A stretch of 30,708 nt of DNA, from assembly GCA_001179505.1 (NCBI GenBank), contig CDMY01000615.1, forward strand, positions 11,436 to 42,143, written 5' to 3'. A model generated the notes under the pieces. That model searched no databases. It saw nothing but the letters and a program-made list of their open reading frames with translations, and was not told the origin of the DNA. Source of the stretch: Vitrella brassicaformis (taxonomy: Eukaryota > Sar > Vitrellaceae). Shown here in pieces: positions 1-10,600 of the stretch (position 1 is its first letter; each line of letters begins with the position of its first letter). A program made the position numbers and the translations under genes.

Positions 1-39
1 GGGTGCACTTTTGCCATCACTCTCTGGTGCGCATCAAGG

Positions 40-78
40 CAGACAGACAGACAGACAGACACACAGGCAGACAGACAC
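40..78. repeat. GACA microsatellite
   Basis: A run of CAGA/GACA tetranucleotides, slightly interrupted by a CACAGG step. The same motif, or its complement GTCT, recurs in several introns of the window (for example before the acceptors at 2137 and 6609), so it looks like a common simple repeat of this genome. Confidence 0.9.
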
Positions 79-1039
79 ACCGACCACACACACACCACAC
101 TGTCTGTGTGGCTGCCTGGCTGTGCATGCGATGTCCTCAGACGTGATCTTTGCTTTTGCCGGTCGTCTGCGAGTTTGGCAGCGGCAGTTCCCTGCCTTGT
201 CAACGCTCACAGCGCCCATTGGTTGAGCTCGCTGCATGACCGGCACTGCCTGAGGACTTTCACGACAGACGTTCATTCATTAAATCGCTCTCGAGTCCCC
301 ACGCCTGAGTCAACCTGTGTTGATCTAGACCATCCCCTTCGGATGGTCTGAGCAGAGCACAAGAAAACCAACTACAGCCTCATCAGAACGCCTGCGATGC
401 TGCCTGGCTTTTTGCTGCTGGCCCTTCCTCTCTGTTCTTCCTATCGCCCCTCGCTGCCTCTGCTTGCGCAATTCTTTGCTGATGAGCCACTGATGAGAGA
501 GGACGTGCGTGTCGCCGCACAGTAGCGTACGAGTGGAGCAGTGCTGCTGATGCGGAGGGAGATGTGCCTGCCATCTCCACCCTGGCGCTGGGAGACGATA
601 GCGTGCCCGTCACCAGCAGGGTTTTCCCGGATGTATATAGCCCGGACTCTGTCTATTCTTTGCCGTGCTCTTGATGATGTGGACTCTGAAGCGGACCTCT
701 GTGTGATGCTGTTGGCATGAGGGCGAAATTAAGGCGAGATTCGAGGGCTCCGTCTGATCCTTCTGACCACGGTGTGTGTTCGGCAGACAGCAACTTCAAC
801 ATGGGCGCAGCAAGACGGGCGGACCTTCGGCATCTCTATCGCTTTTTCTTGAGGTCGCTTTTCTCTGTTCGGAATTTTTTTGTGGACGACGTCGAGCTGA
901 CGACGACAACGACGACAGAAGGGGAAATCCTGATGCTCCTGCTGACGCTGTGTCAAGACGTGTGCAAAGTGAAGTACAAAAGCTTGCCTTTCTGCTGTGT
1001 TTTTGCTACATCTGCGGCTTGCCGTTGATTGTGAACAAT

Positions 1040-1122
1040 TGCTTTTGCGTACATGCGCAGCTTTGCGCACACAGACATTCATCCTATGCACACACTCCAA
1101 GTCGACACGTGCGGCAGGGGTG
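1040..1122 (+). repeat. Isolated copy of the 60-base minisatellite unit
   Basis: The order of landmarks (GCATGCGCA-like, TTGCGCACACAGACATTCAT, an A/T-rich TATGCACACAC, TCCAAGTCGACACGTGC) matches the unit of the array at 29757-30708, about 29 kb away. It is a single diverged unit. Confidence 0.7.
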
Positions 1123-1599
1123 AAGATAGTTCAGCATGCATGATTTCTATTGTGGTGTACCATTATGTCCGTCAATGTGGTATATCTCTGTGATACCCAC
1201 ACACTCTCTTGCTATGAATGTCCTGCAGGGCCACTCAGCCGGAAACCTAGTTGAAGCACATACTGATCTGCCCCGCCAAAAGGAACCTAAATGGGTATGT
1301 AATATATTTATTAGTTCCGCTTTTCTCGCGTAGTCATTCAGGCGGGTCCATATATGTCAGTCCACATTGGTTGGGTTGAGTAATGCATATGAGAATGCAA
1401 AGATGCAGCGACTTATTTGCTTTTTTCTTCCATGCCTACACGGCCAGGATCCTCTACCGTGGAAGTTACATGTATAGAGAGTAGTGCAATCTAGCCAAGA
1501 AATGCAACGCTTCCTTAACCCTTTATGTAGCACCTATTTAGAGGAATGCCTCTGTACGCGCACCTATGCAAGCACGCCTGGACTAGGGGGCATGCACGA

Positions 1600-1678
1600 A
1601 CGATGACTGTCCATACACTTGTGCACGCACGCTTGGAGTTGGAGAGGGTGTATATGTAATGAGTATCTCTGTGCTCAG
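1600..1678 (-). repeat. Diverged minisatellite unit, opposite orientation
   Basis: The stretch reads CTTGTGCACGCACGCTTGGA, then TTGGAGAGGGTGTATATG, then a TAATGAGTATCTCTGTGC tail. This parallels the two units at 29800-29900 that run opposite to the main array. Similarity is moderate and judged by eye. Confidence 0.5.
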
Positions 1679-1821
1679 TTCCCTCACAGGTTTTGCTACC
1701 ACTGGGGATCCCCAGAAGCGTTCACCAGCAGAGATCTCAAAGGTCTTCACCTTGACGGAAGCGGTGCGCGTCCTCCGACGGGGATCGTTCTTCCCGGCGC
1801 TGGTGTGGGCTTTCCGCAGCC

Positions 1822-2744
1822 ATGGCGGACCAAGTGAGTGTGACGCACGTCGGGGGGCAAGCCATTCAGCCAGGAATCGGCGGTCCTGACGCCTCACCTC
1901 TTCCCTCGGTTGTGTGTGCCGTGATGCAGGCATCCAACAAATCTGCCCGCAACACCGATGGCGGCGCTAGATGCTGCCAGAAAGACAACAGAGGGCCCAT
2001 CCGTGACCTCAGTGCAGCTAGGGAGCAGTTGTTCGACCTCACAGCAGCTGCCGCGCTCCTCGGATCAAGGGGTAAGTGTTCATGCGCATCTCAGTGGTTG
2101 ATGCCTTCGTTTGTCTGTTTGTCTGTCTGTCTGTCAGCCGTTGGGGTCTACAACATGGAGGTGCAGGGAGAGAAAGAGGTGGAGCGGGTTTTCAAGAGAG
2201 CCGCCAAGTGGCCTCACCTCGTCATCCCACGGGCGGTGGCGATGGCCGACGGCTATTACGTCAAGATCTTCTGCGGTCAGCCTCACCACTCATCCGCCCA
2301 CACGGGCTCTCTCACTTTCTTTCCCTCGCTGTTTGTATATGTATGTCTGCAGATACCAGTCAGAAGTTCCTGGATTCGCTCAACAGGCACGTACCGCAAG
2401 TCTCCAACCCGACTGCGGCCTTGCCGCTGTCGACTGCCGGCGCAACTGTCGACACAAATTCAGGCCCGACACCATCGACACCACCGAGACCACCGACACC
2501 ACCGACCCTACAGGGCGGTCATCGTGTTCCAGGTGTCGCAGCTAGTCAACGACTCACCCGCACACGCGCACTCTCACTCGTACACACTCTTTCTCCGTGT
2601 GTTTGCATGCCTCCTGGGCCACCCACGCCATCGGCGGCCCCACTGCTGACAGACCGCCCCATGTCGAGGGCGAGGAGGCCACCACCGCTACCACACACGA
2701 AGGACGCAGCGAGGGGCGTCTGTGTGCCACTGTCGGCCCGCTGA
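1822..2744 (+). CDS. Hypothetical protein, four exons, 227 residues
   Basis: Exons 1822-1833, 1930-2071, 2138-2275 and 2353-2744 join without a frame conflict (phases 0, 1, 1) and end at a TGA. The ATG at 1822 sits in GCAGCCATGG, a good context for a eukaryotic start. The introns begin GTGAGT, GTAAGT and GTCAGC and end in CAG; the second ends after a GTCT repeat. Residues 5-50 are charged and probably helical. Residues 52-110 form the most protein-like part (VGVYNMEVQGEKEVERVFKR, then a stretch ending in YYVKIFC). The C-terminal 100 residues are rich in Pro, Thr and Ser and look disordered. I do not recognise a family. The last exon might contain a further intron after 2528, and an upstream coding exon cannot be excluded. 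Confidence 0.6.
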
Positions 2745-3114
2745 ATAGATACATAGAAAGATGGATAGATAGATTAGATTCATGCCAGGGATGGACGGCT
2801 GATGAATGGGAGAGAAAGGGTCAATTGGGGGGATGTGTGTGTTGGCTGGCTAGAGCTACTGTAGTGTGATGTATATCTAGTGCGTGTGTAGACGCATGCG
2901 CATGGCGCACGGACCTGTGTGTGTATATGGGCGTTGAATTCTCACACACCACGGCACGAATCGGTCCATCCATCCAGCTGAGCAATGGTCCCTCCACCCC
3001 TTTCCCATCTACGTCTGTCTGTCGGCCGAGCTAGCTAGATGTACACTCCCGCACACGGGAAAATACGTCCGTGGACACATGAGTGCATATGCTGCTGCAC
3101 TCCTCTGCACACCC
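2745..3114. other. Convergent intergenic spacer, no gene
   Basis: This lies between the 3' ends of the genes at 1822-2744 (+) and 3115-5871 (-). It holds a short GATA-type repeat (about 2755-2780) and GT-rich stretches. I see no coding signal; it should hold both 3' untranslated regions. Confidence 0.6.
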
Positions 3115-5871
3115 TCAATCATCTGTGTCCATGTCCACCACCACCGCATCCTCTCCTCCTCTCCCCTTGTTGGTGCTCGCCACCGACACCTTGCCCTTGA
3201 GCCCCCCCACGCCCCTCAGGCTGCTGCCGTGCCTCCCGCCGCCCCCTTTGCGCTTGGACACAGATCGGCGGACCATGCGGTGCTCGCCGTCAGAGTCGTT
3301 GCTGCTGGTGTTGTTGAGTTTGGCCATGAGTGCCTTCATGTTGGCGGTGCGATTGCTGGGCGGCTGCGGAAAGTAGGCCATCGGGCGCAGGGAGCGGGGC
3401 TGATTGAGAAGACAGACAGACAGAATGCAGGAAGGTGTGTATGTGGGCATGTGCATGGATGGTGCGGTGGTGTGTTGTCGCGTCATTCACCTTTGTGCTG
3501 GTGTGCGTGTGTGGGGCAGCAGGTGGCGAGTCGAGGTTCATCAGACGGTGGGGCCTACACAAGCCAACAAAGCACATACCCATGCCCAGACACGTACCTA
3601 CCTACTTACCCACCTACCGTTTGGGCGAGTTCTGGTGGTGCTGTTCTCCGTCGGAGGTGATGCCGTTGTCCACCCGCACCACCCCGACCACTCCCACAGT
3701 GCCGTCGACGTGCATCGGCTCACCGACAGGCAGATCGTCACACAGAGCACCCTCACACACACTCCCAACACCTGCAGACAGACATCCAGACATACATGTA
3801 GATGAGCTGACTGAGACATATCGGTGTGTCTGTTTGTGCTCTTGCTGCTCTTGCGATTGGCTGACCATCTTGCGCCGATCCCACGTCGGTCATTTGGTCG
3901 TCACCGTCGTCGGTATCGGGCGTCTTGAGCTTCCCCTCCACACCGTCGGCACCGCTGCACCACAAACCACACACAGAATGGATACATACCTGCCTCTCTG
4001 TTCACGGCAAGGCTTACTTGTCCTTCTTGTTGCGATTCTCTTTCCCTTTCGCTTTGCCCTTGCCCTTCCCCCGTCTGTTCAGCCGGACGCCCCTGCCGGT
4101 GTCTCGTGGGGTCTTGCTGATCGTCCGCTGCATCACCTCCCGGTAGGTCTCGCCCAGCGGCGGCTCGTCGTCATATCCGTCCCGCATCATGTCGGTTTGG
4201 GGGGGCATGTCGATCTGCGGCTGCGGCAGCTCGGCAGCTGAGGGGTCCAAGGGGGGGAGGGAGGGGGAGATCCGCACTCACCGAGGCCACGATGGGGCAC
4301 ACAACCGTGACTGACACACAGACAGAGAGAGGGGAGGAGAGAGAGAGATGGGATGTCTTCATGTGCATGTGTTTTCCATTTGTGTGCGTCATCTCTTGCC
4401 TGCCTGCCTCCTTCCCTCCCTCTGTGTCTTTTCCTTACTGTCGTCGATTTTGCCGCCCTGCTGCTTGAAGTTCCTGAGCCGGTGTGGCGGCAACTCCTCC
4501 CTGCCTTTGTCACAGAAGGGCGTGCGGAAGAAGGGGCACACACTCGACACGAACGCGGCGTGGCAGATCTTCTGCGCGTAGTCCGCTGGGCTGCCAGGGG
4601 CAGGTGTCTCGATGTGATCCATACGGGCGACAGCGTTGATGAGAGACGTGACCTCACTCTCGTAGGGGTTGTCAAACACACCGTCGGACGCTGCCAGGAT
4701 GACGTCTCCCTCCTGCAGCGGGATGTCCGCTCGACGGACAAAGCGGTGGAGCCCCTCGAGGGTGCTGGGGGAGACTGCACCGAGACATACACACACATAC
4801 ACACACACACACATTCGCTCACTCACAGAATTGTGTGCGCGGTGCGTAAAGTGGCTTACAGAGCATTGGTTCGTCGAGGACTAAGTCATCGTCCTCATCG
4901 ACGTCGTAGACCCTGGCGATCTGATAGGGAGTGTTGAACCTGAGTGAGGGCACCACACGCACATAGGAATTGTGCCCGCCCCACTGCCCCCATCCATCCA
5001 CTGTTTGTGTGCTGCACGCTCTCTCTCTCTCCCACCGGCTGCAGCCGGCCGGCGAGAGGTAGATGAGGTTGTATCAGTCGTCACTGCCGTTGCCACGACG
5101 CCACACGCCGATGAGGGAGTCGCCACACACACACACGCTCAAGATGTTGGGATGAACCAACGCGCCAATCACTGCATCAAAGAACAGCAGAGAAAAGAAC
5201 GACAGAGGGCTACGTGTGTGGATGTGTGGATGTGTGTGTGTGTGTGTGTGTGTCATCTACCGGCCATGGTGGCGCCCTTCTTGTCCGTCGACCGCGTCAG
5301 CATCTGCTCCCACCCTCCCTCCAACACCCTGACGACCACACAGCACACACACAACACACACGCAACACTCCAGGAATACCTTTTGCATGAGTGGTTTTCT
5401 CGTTTTGTGACTCACTTGAGTGCGCGATGAGCTGTGTTGCCGTCTATGTGCTGTGTTTCCGCCATGCAGTGCTGCGCCAGACACCGAGCAAACGCCTGAG
5501 AGTCACACGGACCTCTCACACCACCTAAACACACAAGCAACAAACAACACATTGCAACACCGACCGGAGCAGCCCCGTTGATTCATCTCACAGCCGCCCA
5601 TGCAGTTTCTCCCATCCCCGTGTGTTGGCTGCTTACCGACGCCGTCGAAGACGCCCAGCCCATCACACCGTGCGAAGAATGCATCTTGACGGCTCCCATA
5701 GTCGTTTTTCGAGAGCTGCCGCGCCGCTGTGTTGAATTGGAGTCGTGTTTTCTTGACGGCGGGCGGCGGCGGCAGGGTGGGCGATGGGTCTGAGGGCTGG
5801 GCTGGCGAACTGGCATCAAGGTGGTGACGCTGCGCCTCGGATGAGGACGCGTTCACTGCACACTGTGGCAT
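3115..5871 (-). CDS. PTC7-type PP2C protein phosphatase
   Basis: Metal-dependent serine/threonine phosphatase of the PTC7 (SpoIIE-like PP2C) group. Twelve exons join in frame to 602 residues: 5637-5871, 5416-5524, 5261-5328, 5085-5171, 4860-5000, 4439-4774, 4282-4310, 4018-4229, 3866-3954, 3618-3771, 3491-3554, 3115-3399. Family signatures in order are LGVFDGVGG (about 71-79, metal-binding Asp), CGDSLIGVWRRG (about 151-162), RFNTPYQ (the FNTPYQ signature of PTC7 proteins), EGDVILAASDGVFDN (235-249, second metal Asp) and GGKIDDITVV split across exons 6 and 7 (final metal Asp). The catalytic domain ends near residue 335. The other 267 residues are a low-complexity extension with a Lys/Gly-rich segment, unlike compact PTC7 proteins. 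Residues 1-60 show no clear signal peptide. The exon 4/5 junction uses a GTGACG donor and removes an in-frame TGA. The acceptor of exon 8 is one of several close CAG/GAG choices. The substrate is unknown; mitochondrial roles are known for yeast Ptc7. Confidence 0.9.
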
Positions 5872-6041
5872 TCAGACGGAAGGCTATCTCACAGAGAGTG
5901 TGTGACGATGAATGCGGCTCTGCTGGAGCGAATGGCAGAACCAAAACCACGCCCGCCACCTTTCCCTGCGAGCTTTTGAGCTCTCTACATTCGACCGAAG
6001 AAGGCAGATCTGCCACAAATCATGATGGATGTGGTCTGGGA
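5872..6041. promoter_or_regulatory. Shared divergent upstream region
   Basis: Only 170 bases separate the ATG codons of the phosphatase (5871, -) and the prenyltransferase (6042, +), so both promoters must lie here or overlap the first exons. I see no TATA box or known operator. Confidence 0.4.
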
Positions 6042-7538
6042 ATGAAGCTATTAGTCATCTGTATCGTCTCATCATCGTTTCTATCAACGTCCGCACTCCC
6101 ACCCCCGTCGCTGCGCCGCTCCTCCCTTCCCTCGCCAAGAACCATGACCGTCCCCGTGCGGCGCACCGCCCCGACCAAACAACCGCCCACGGCCACCCCT
6201 GTTCCAGCGGATGATCAGAAATGCTCCTCCCCACCGCCTCCCACGCCCACCGGGCAAGTTGCGGCTCACTACGTGATAGAGGCCTTCCGCCCCTGGTCGC
6301 TCAGCCCGACCTTGTGCACGTCTGCTCTGGGGGCTGCGGTGGCGTGGCGGTCGGAAGGCATGTTCAGCCTGCCGGTGTTTCTGCTGCAGTTGGCCGTGTG
6401 TGCGGCGCTGCAGAGCGTCGCCAACCTCCTCAACACCTACTTCGACCACAAGAAGGGCTTCGACACCAGGGAGCACAACGCCGACCCGACCCTCGTTGAG
6501 GACAGGCTCACTGTCATACAGGTGTGCTTCACTGGAGGAATGCATGAACACAACACGTGTCCGCAACACACATAGCCTGTCGGGTTGTCTGTCTGTGTGT
6601 GTGTGTCAGGTTCTCATACTGATGGCTGGCTCGTGGTTGGTCAGCGGCATTGCCGGCGTGCAGCTGGCCCGCCTGGCGCCGCCGGGAGTGGACCCGCTCA
6701 CCCTGCTGCTCTTCATCGTCGGCGGGGCCTTCATCGCGTCCATCTATTCGGCCCCTCCTGGCCTCAAGTACATCGGCCTGGGCGACGTGGGTGTGTTCGC
6801 TGCCTGGAGCCTCCAGGCCCTCTTCTCGTTCTTCGTGCAGGTCAGTCAGCAGGGTCGGGACACACACAATCGGTGTGATATGGTTTGGGATGTGTTGGTG
6901 TGGTGTGTCAGACGGGCAAGTTATCGCTACTGCCTTTTTGGCGTGCACTGCCTCTCGTCCTGCACACGGTGGCCATCCTCCACGCCAACAACACACGGGA
7001 CATCAAAAACGATCTCAGTAACGAGGCGCACACAAAACACACACCCCACACCCGTCACACGACTCCACACACCATCACACCCTCGTCGGGCTGTCTTGTG
7101 TTATGTTGTGTTGTGTGCAGATGCGGGCGGGAGGACGTTGGCGGCGGTGGTTGGCTTGGATGCGTCGGTGTGGCTGTACAAGGCGCTGGTGATCGTGCCT
7201 TACGGATTGGCGATGATCCGCGTGCTGATGACCAATCTCTGGTACGCCCTGCCACTCATCACCATGCCCATCGCCAAGGGACTCGTCAAAAGGTATCCAA
7301 TCCATCCAGCCAGCCAGCCTGACTGACCTGGTGTCGTGTGTGTGTGTGTGTTGTGTTTAGGTTTGAGGGTCGTCACTTCAAGAGTGGTGTGGTGGAGGAC
7401 ACGGCCAAGATGCAGCTGCTGTTCGGCGCCCTCACGTGCATAGCCGAGGCCAACAAGCCCATGATACCCCTACACGCCCTCGTCATCGTCGTCATGAAGC
7501 AAATGGCCGAACGGATGGTCGACAAGCAGCAGCAGTAA
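6042..7538 (+). CDS. UbiA-family prenyltransferase (UBIAD1/MenA-like)
   Basis: Integral-membrane enzyme that joins an isoprenoid diphosphate to an aromatic ring, as in menaquinone or phylloquinone synthesis. Exons 6042-6521, 6610-6840, 6912-7017, 7121-7292 and 7361-7538 join in frame (phases 0, 0, 1, 2) to 388 residues. The first Asp motif is NLLNTYFDHKKGFD (from residue 128). The second is NNTRDIKND (263-271). LKYIGLGDVGVFAAW between them is typical of UBIAD1 and MenA. Several hydrophobic segments follow the expected helices. The N-terminus MKLLVICIVSSSFLSTSA looks like a signal peptide followed by a Pro/Ser/Thr/Arg-rich stretch, which would fit import into a complex plastid. That is inference, and a shorter start at the Met about 35 residues in is possible. 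The substrate (naphthoquinone precursor versus another quinone) cannot be told from sequence alone. Confidence 0.92.
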
Positions 7539-7659
7539 CGGCGGCCGATGTGTGTCACGTGTATGGGCTGGCTGGCTGCATGCGTCTGGGTGGAGGGGTC
7601 GTGTCGTGTGTATGGTTGTTTTTTCTCATGGAGCAGCCGATGCTCTTATCGCTCATGCC

Positions 7660-10600
7660 ATGGTGAGAGGCATTGAGAGCTCTGTCAATCGAGACGAGCA
7701 TGGTGTCGTGTGGGCGTGTGTGTCACTGCGGTCTTGCGTCTGCAAACAAGTAAGTGTGTGTGTGTGTGTGTGGTAGACACAGGATCTGTCTGTCTGTCTC
7801 TCTGTCTGTGTCTGATTTATAATGTGTGAATACGGTGATTTTTTGCCAGCTGCAATGTGGGATGAAAAGGACCTGAAACAGCTAATCGTTGCAATGAATG
7901 AGTCCCACGGGGCAAATTCTCCCATGCATCAAAGAAGTGCTCATCAACGCAGTCATTTCTGTACTGCTGATGTGCTCTTAGGAGAGTGCAACCAGCCGTT
8001 GCTTGAGTGAGGTGGAGGTGACTGACTTGATTGCGTCGAAGAGGGTGCCCGAGCTCGACAGCATCGGCAGTGCACTCCTGTGGTCACTTTGCCACCAGCC
8101 GACACATGGCCCGCTAGAAAACTTCATTCTTAAGCACAGGTCAGAACAACATATGATACCAACAAGATGGGTCAGTCAGATTCTCTTGTCGTTGCAGATC
8201 TGCCCTGGTGGAGAGGCGTGTGTCGGTGCTGCATTGTGTCGATCCCCTCACTGGCTCCCGGCAGTTCGTGAAAGTCACCATCCGCGACAAAGGCGACATA
8301 TACCGAGCCCTGGAGGCCCCCAAGGCTGTCCACAAGCCGAAGTGAGCAGTGCACACACGACCTTTCACCCATCAGCTCATGACTCATTGTATCCTGCTGG
8401 CCGTTCCAGGTGGTTGGCTTGCCAACTCACGTCCTTCCTCTGCGCCAGTGGTGGAGTGCGCAACCTTACGTCGTCCGCGCTGCTGGTCAATTCCTTCAGG
8501 ACATTCTGGGCCAACCTCAAAGCGGCATCACAACAACAGCAGGACGGCACAGTCAGCACGTCGATCCCGCTCTTCAGCGCACTCTGTTCGATCTCCTGCT
8601 GGCCCTTTCCCCTCCCATCGGTACATCCATGGACATCACTCCCCCCTTCTTGCTGGCGCCACTGAAGGCACTCATGCCGGACTGGGAAAAGCAAAGCGCC
8701 CCATTCCTGCGCCGCCTCCCGCATGCGGCTCACCACCGGCTATTTGCCTTGTCGTGGGCCCTGGATCTGCCCATGTGGATAGAGGCGTTTCGAGAGGTGG
8801 CTGAGGTGTCGTGTTCCAACGAGGCGCTCACAGAGCTGGCAGACAGCAAGACTCCGGCGGGCAATGTGAGAAAAGAGGACGCGGGGGGAGTGAGGTTCCC
8901 GAAGAAATAAATAAAGTGGTCGAGAAACCTGGAGCTCCCATCCAGCCATCTGCTTCCAATGCACACCGACAGAAGTGCTGGTAAGGAGAAACACACGTCA
9001 CTGGGCAGAACGAGCCCCGTGATGTCGATCATCTGTTCGTTTCAGGGCTGTAATTGAGAGCATCCAATCGAATCTGGATTTGGAGAGTCAGTTACGGGCC
9101 GTGCAAATGTCGCCCGAGCTGCGGACGCACCTGGAGCACAGCATCGACGAGGCCCAGAAGCGGCAGGGCAGGATGCTGCAGAAGATCAGCACCGACCTTT
9201 ACGAGAAGGCTTTCCACTTTATCTTTGAGGTGAGACGGATGGTGGATGCACAGCCGCTCCGCACCGGGCAGCTCGAGCTCCCGTGCCTTGTCCTGTGTGT
9301 GTACAGCTCATTCAGAACGCCGACGATAACCATTATGATGATGGTGTGACACCCAGTCTCCAGTTGACCCTTTCTCTGGACCGCATTCGGCTGTTCAACA
9401 ACGAGAAGGGCTTCAACGAGAAGAACATTCGCGCCATCTGTGACGTCGGCTCATCGACCAAGTCGCGCAAGAGGGGCGAGAGTGGACTTATTGGGCGAAA
9501 GGGCATTGGCTTCAAGTCCGTCTTCAGTGTCAGCAACACGCCCCACATCTACTCGAACGAGTGAGTTTTCGCTATGGTTCGACGCAACGGACAAACGACT
9601 TGGATACATCCTGCCGCACCATGGTGAGTGGGGTAGGGCAGTGTGATAGAGTACCACATCCATATTTACGTCTCTTCAGGCCAAGACCCCGTTGTTGAGC
9701 CGTCAGATGGCGAGCTGCTTTTCGACATCTCTGTCGAGAGTGACAAGCGCCTCAAGGCCTCCGCCAATAGCTGGACGACGTTGATCGACCTGCCCTTCAA
9801 GGAACACACGCGCTACCAGCAATCCTTTCTCGAGAAATGCACCAAGGAGCTCGGCAACATCCACCCGCCCCTTCTGCTCTTTTTGAATCGTCTGCAGCGG
9901 CTGTCGATTGTCAACCGAGTCACGGCCGAAAGCCGGAGGCTGGTGCGCCAGGACCATGCCCAGCTGCTCACCTCATCGCTCTGCCTGAGTGTCGAGACCG
10001 ACGCGGAAATCATTCGTCTGGTGGAGGATGACGAGAACCAGTGCTGGCTGGTGGTGCGGCACCAGGACTGGCTGGCCGTGCGGCAGCAGAGATTGCCCAC
10101 TCTGACGGCGTGGCGGCTCAAGGGCGGAGAGCGGCTCAAGAGTGAGGATCAGAACGACAGTGACGATGGGGTGGAGCCTACCGTCATTCCGGTGGCGGTA
10201 CCGCTCAAGGCTGACGGCGAAATGGACCACCAGCCGGTTTGTGCCTACTTGCCTCTCACCGCTCGGCCAATGAAGATGACGCTGCAGGCCGACTGGACCG
10301 TCACGAGCAGCCGAGAAACGGTGAAGGAGGACAATGTGTGGAACCTATGGCTCCGCGACGAGTTCGCATCACTGCTGGTCGACACCGTGGTCGTCCTCAA
10401 GAGCATCATGACCAGCGACAGTCCGGACATCCACCTGCCCCCCGACTTCCTCTTTCGCCTCCTGGCTCTCTTCCCCGACCTGTCCGTCGACAGGAGCAGT
10501 TGGTACCATCCAGTTGTCGAAGGTTTCCAGTCCCGACTCAAGAAGGGCATTGCGTGGGTACTGACGGCAGATGGCGAGTGGCACGAGCCCTCCAGCTGCT

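Larger units (their letters stand above)
79..1821. other. Intergenic region, no gene supported
   Basis: No reading frame here shows a recognisable domain or a convincing chain of exons. The stretch holds a perfect hairpin at 327-349 (9-base arms around a CTTCG loop) and a weak third copy of the dispersed repeat at about 185-290 (shared core GCTCAC-GCGCCCATTGG). It also holds two decayed minisatellite units, listed separately. An upstream untranslated exon of the gene starting at 1822 could lie in 1600-1821 but cannot be shown from sequence alone. Confidence 0.6.

Noticed and set aside
5074-5076. In-frame TGA in the phosphatase, suggesting stop-codon reassignment
   Set aside because: An intron with donor GTGACG at 5084 and acceptor CAG before 5000 removes it in phase and leads straight into the RFNTPYQ motif; no other gene needs TGA read as an amino acid.
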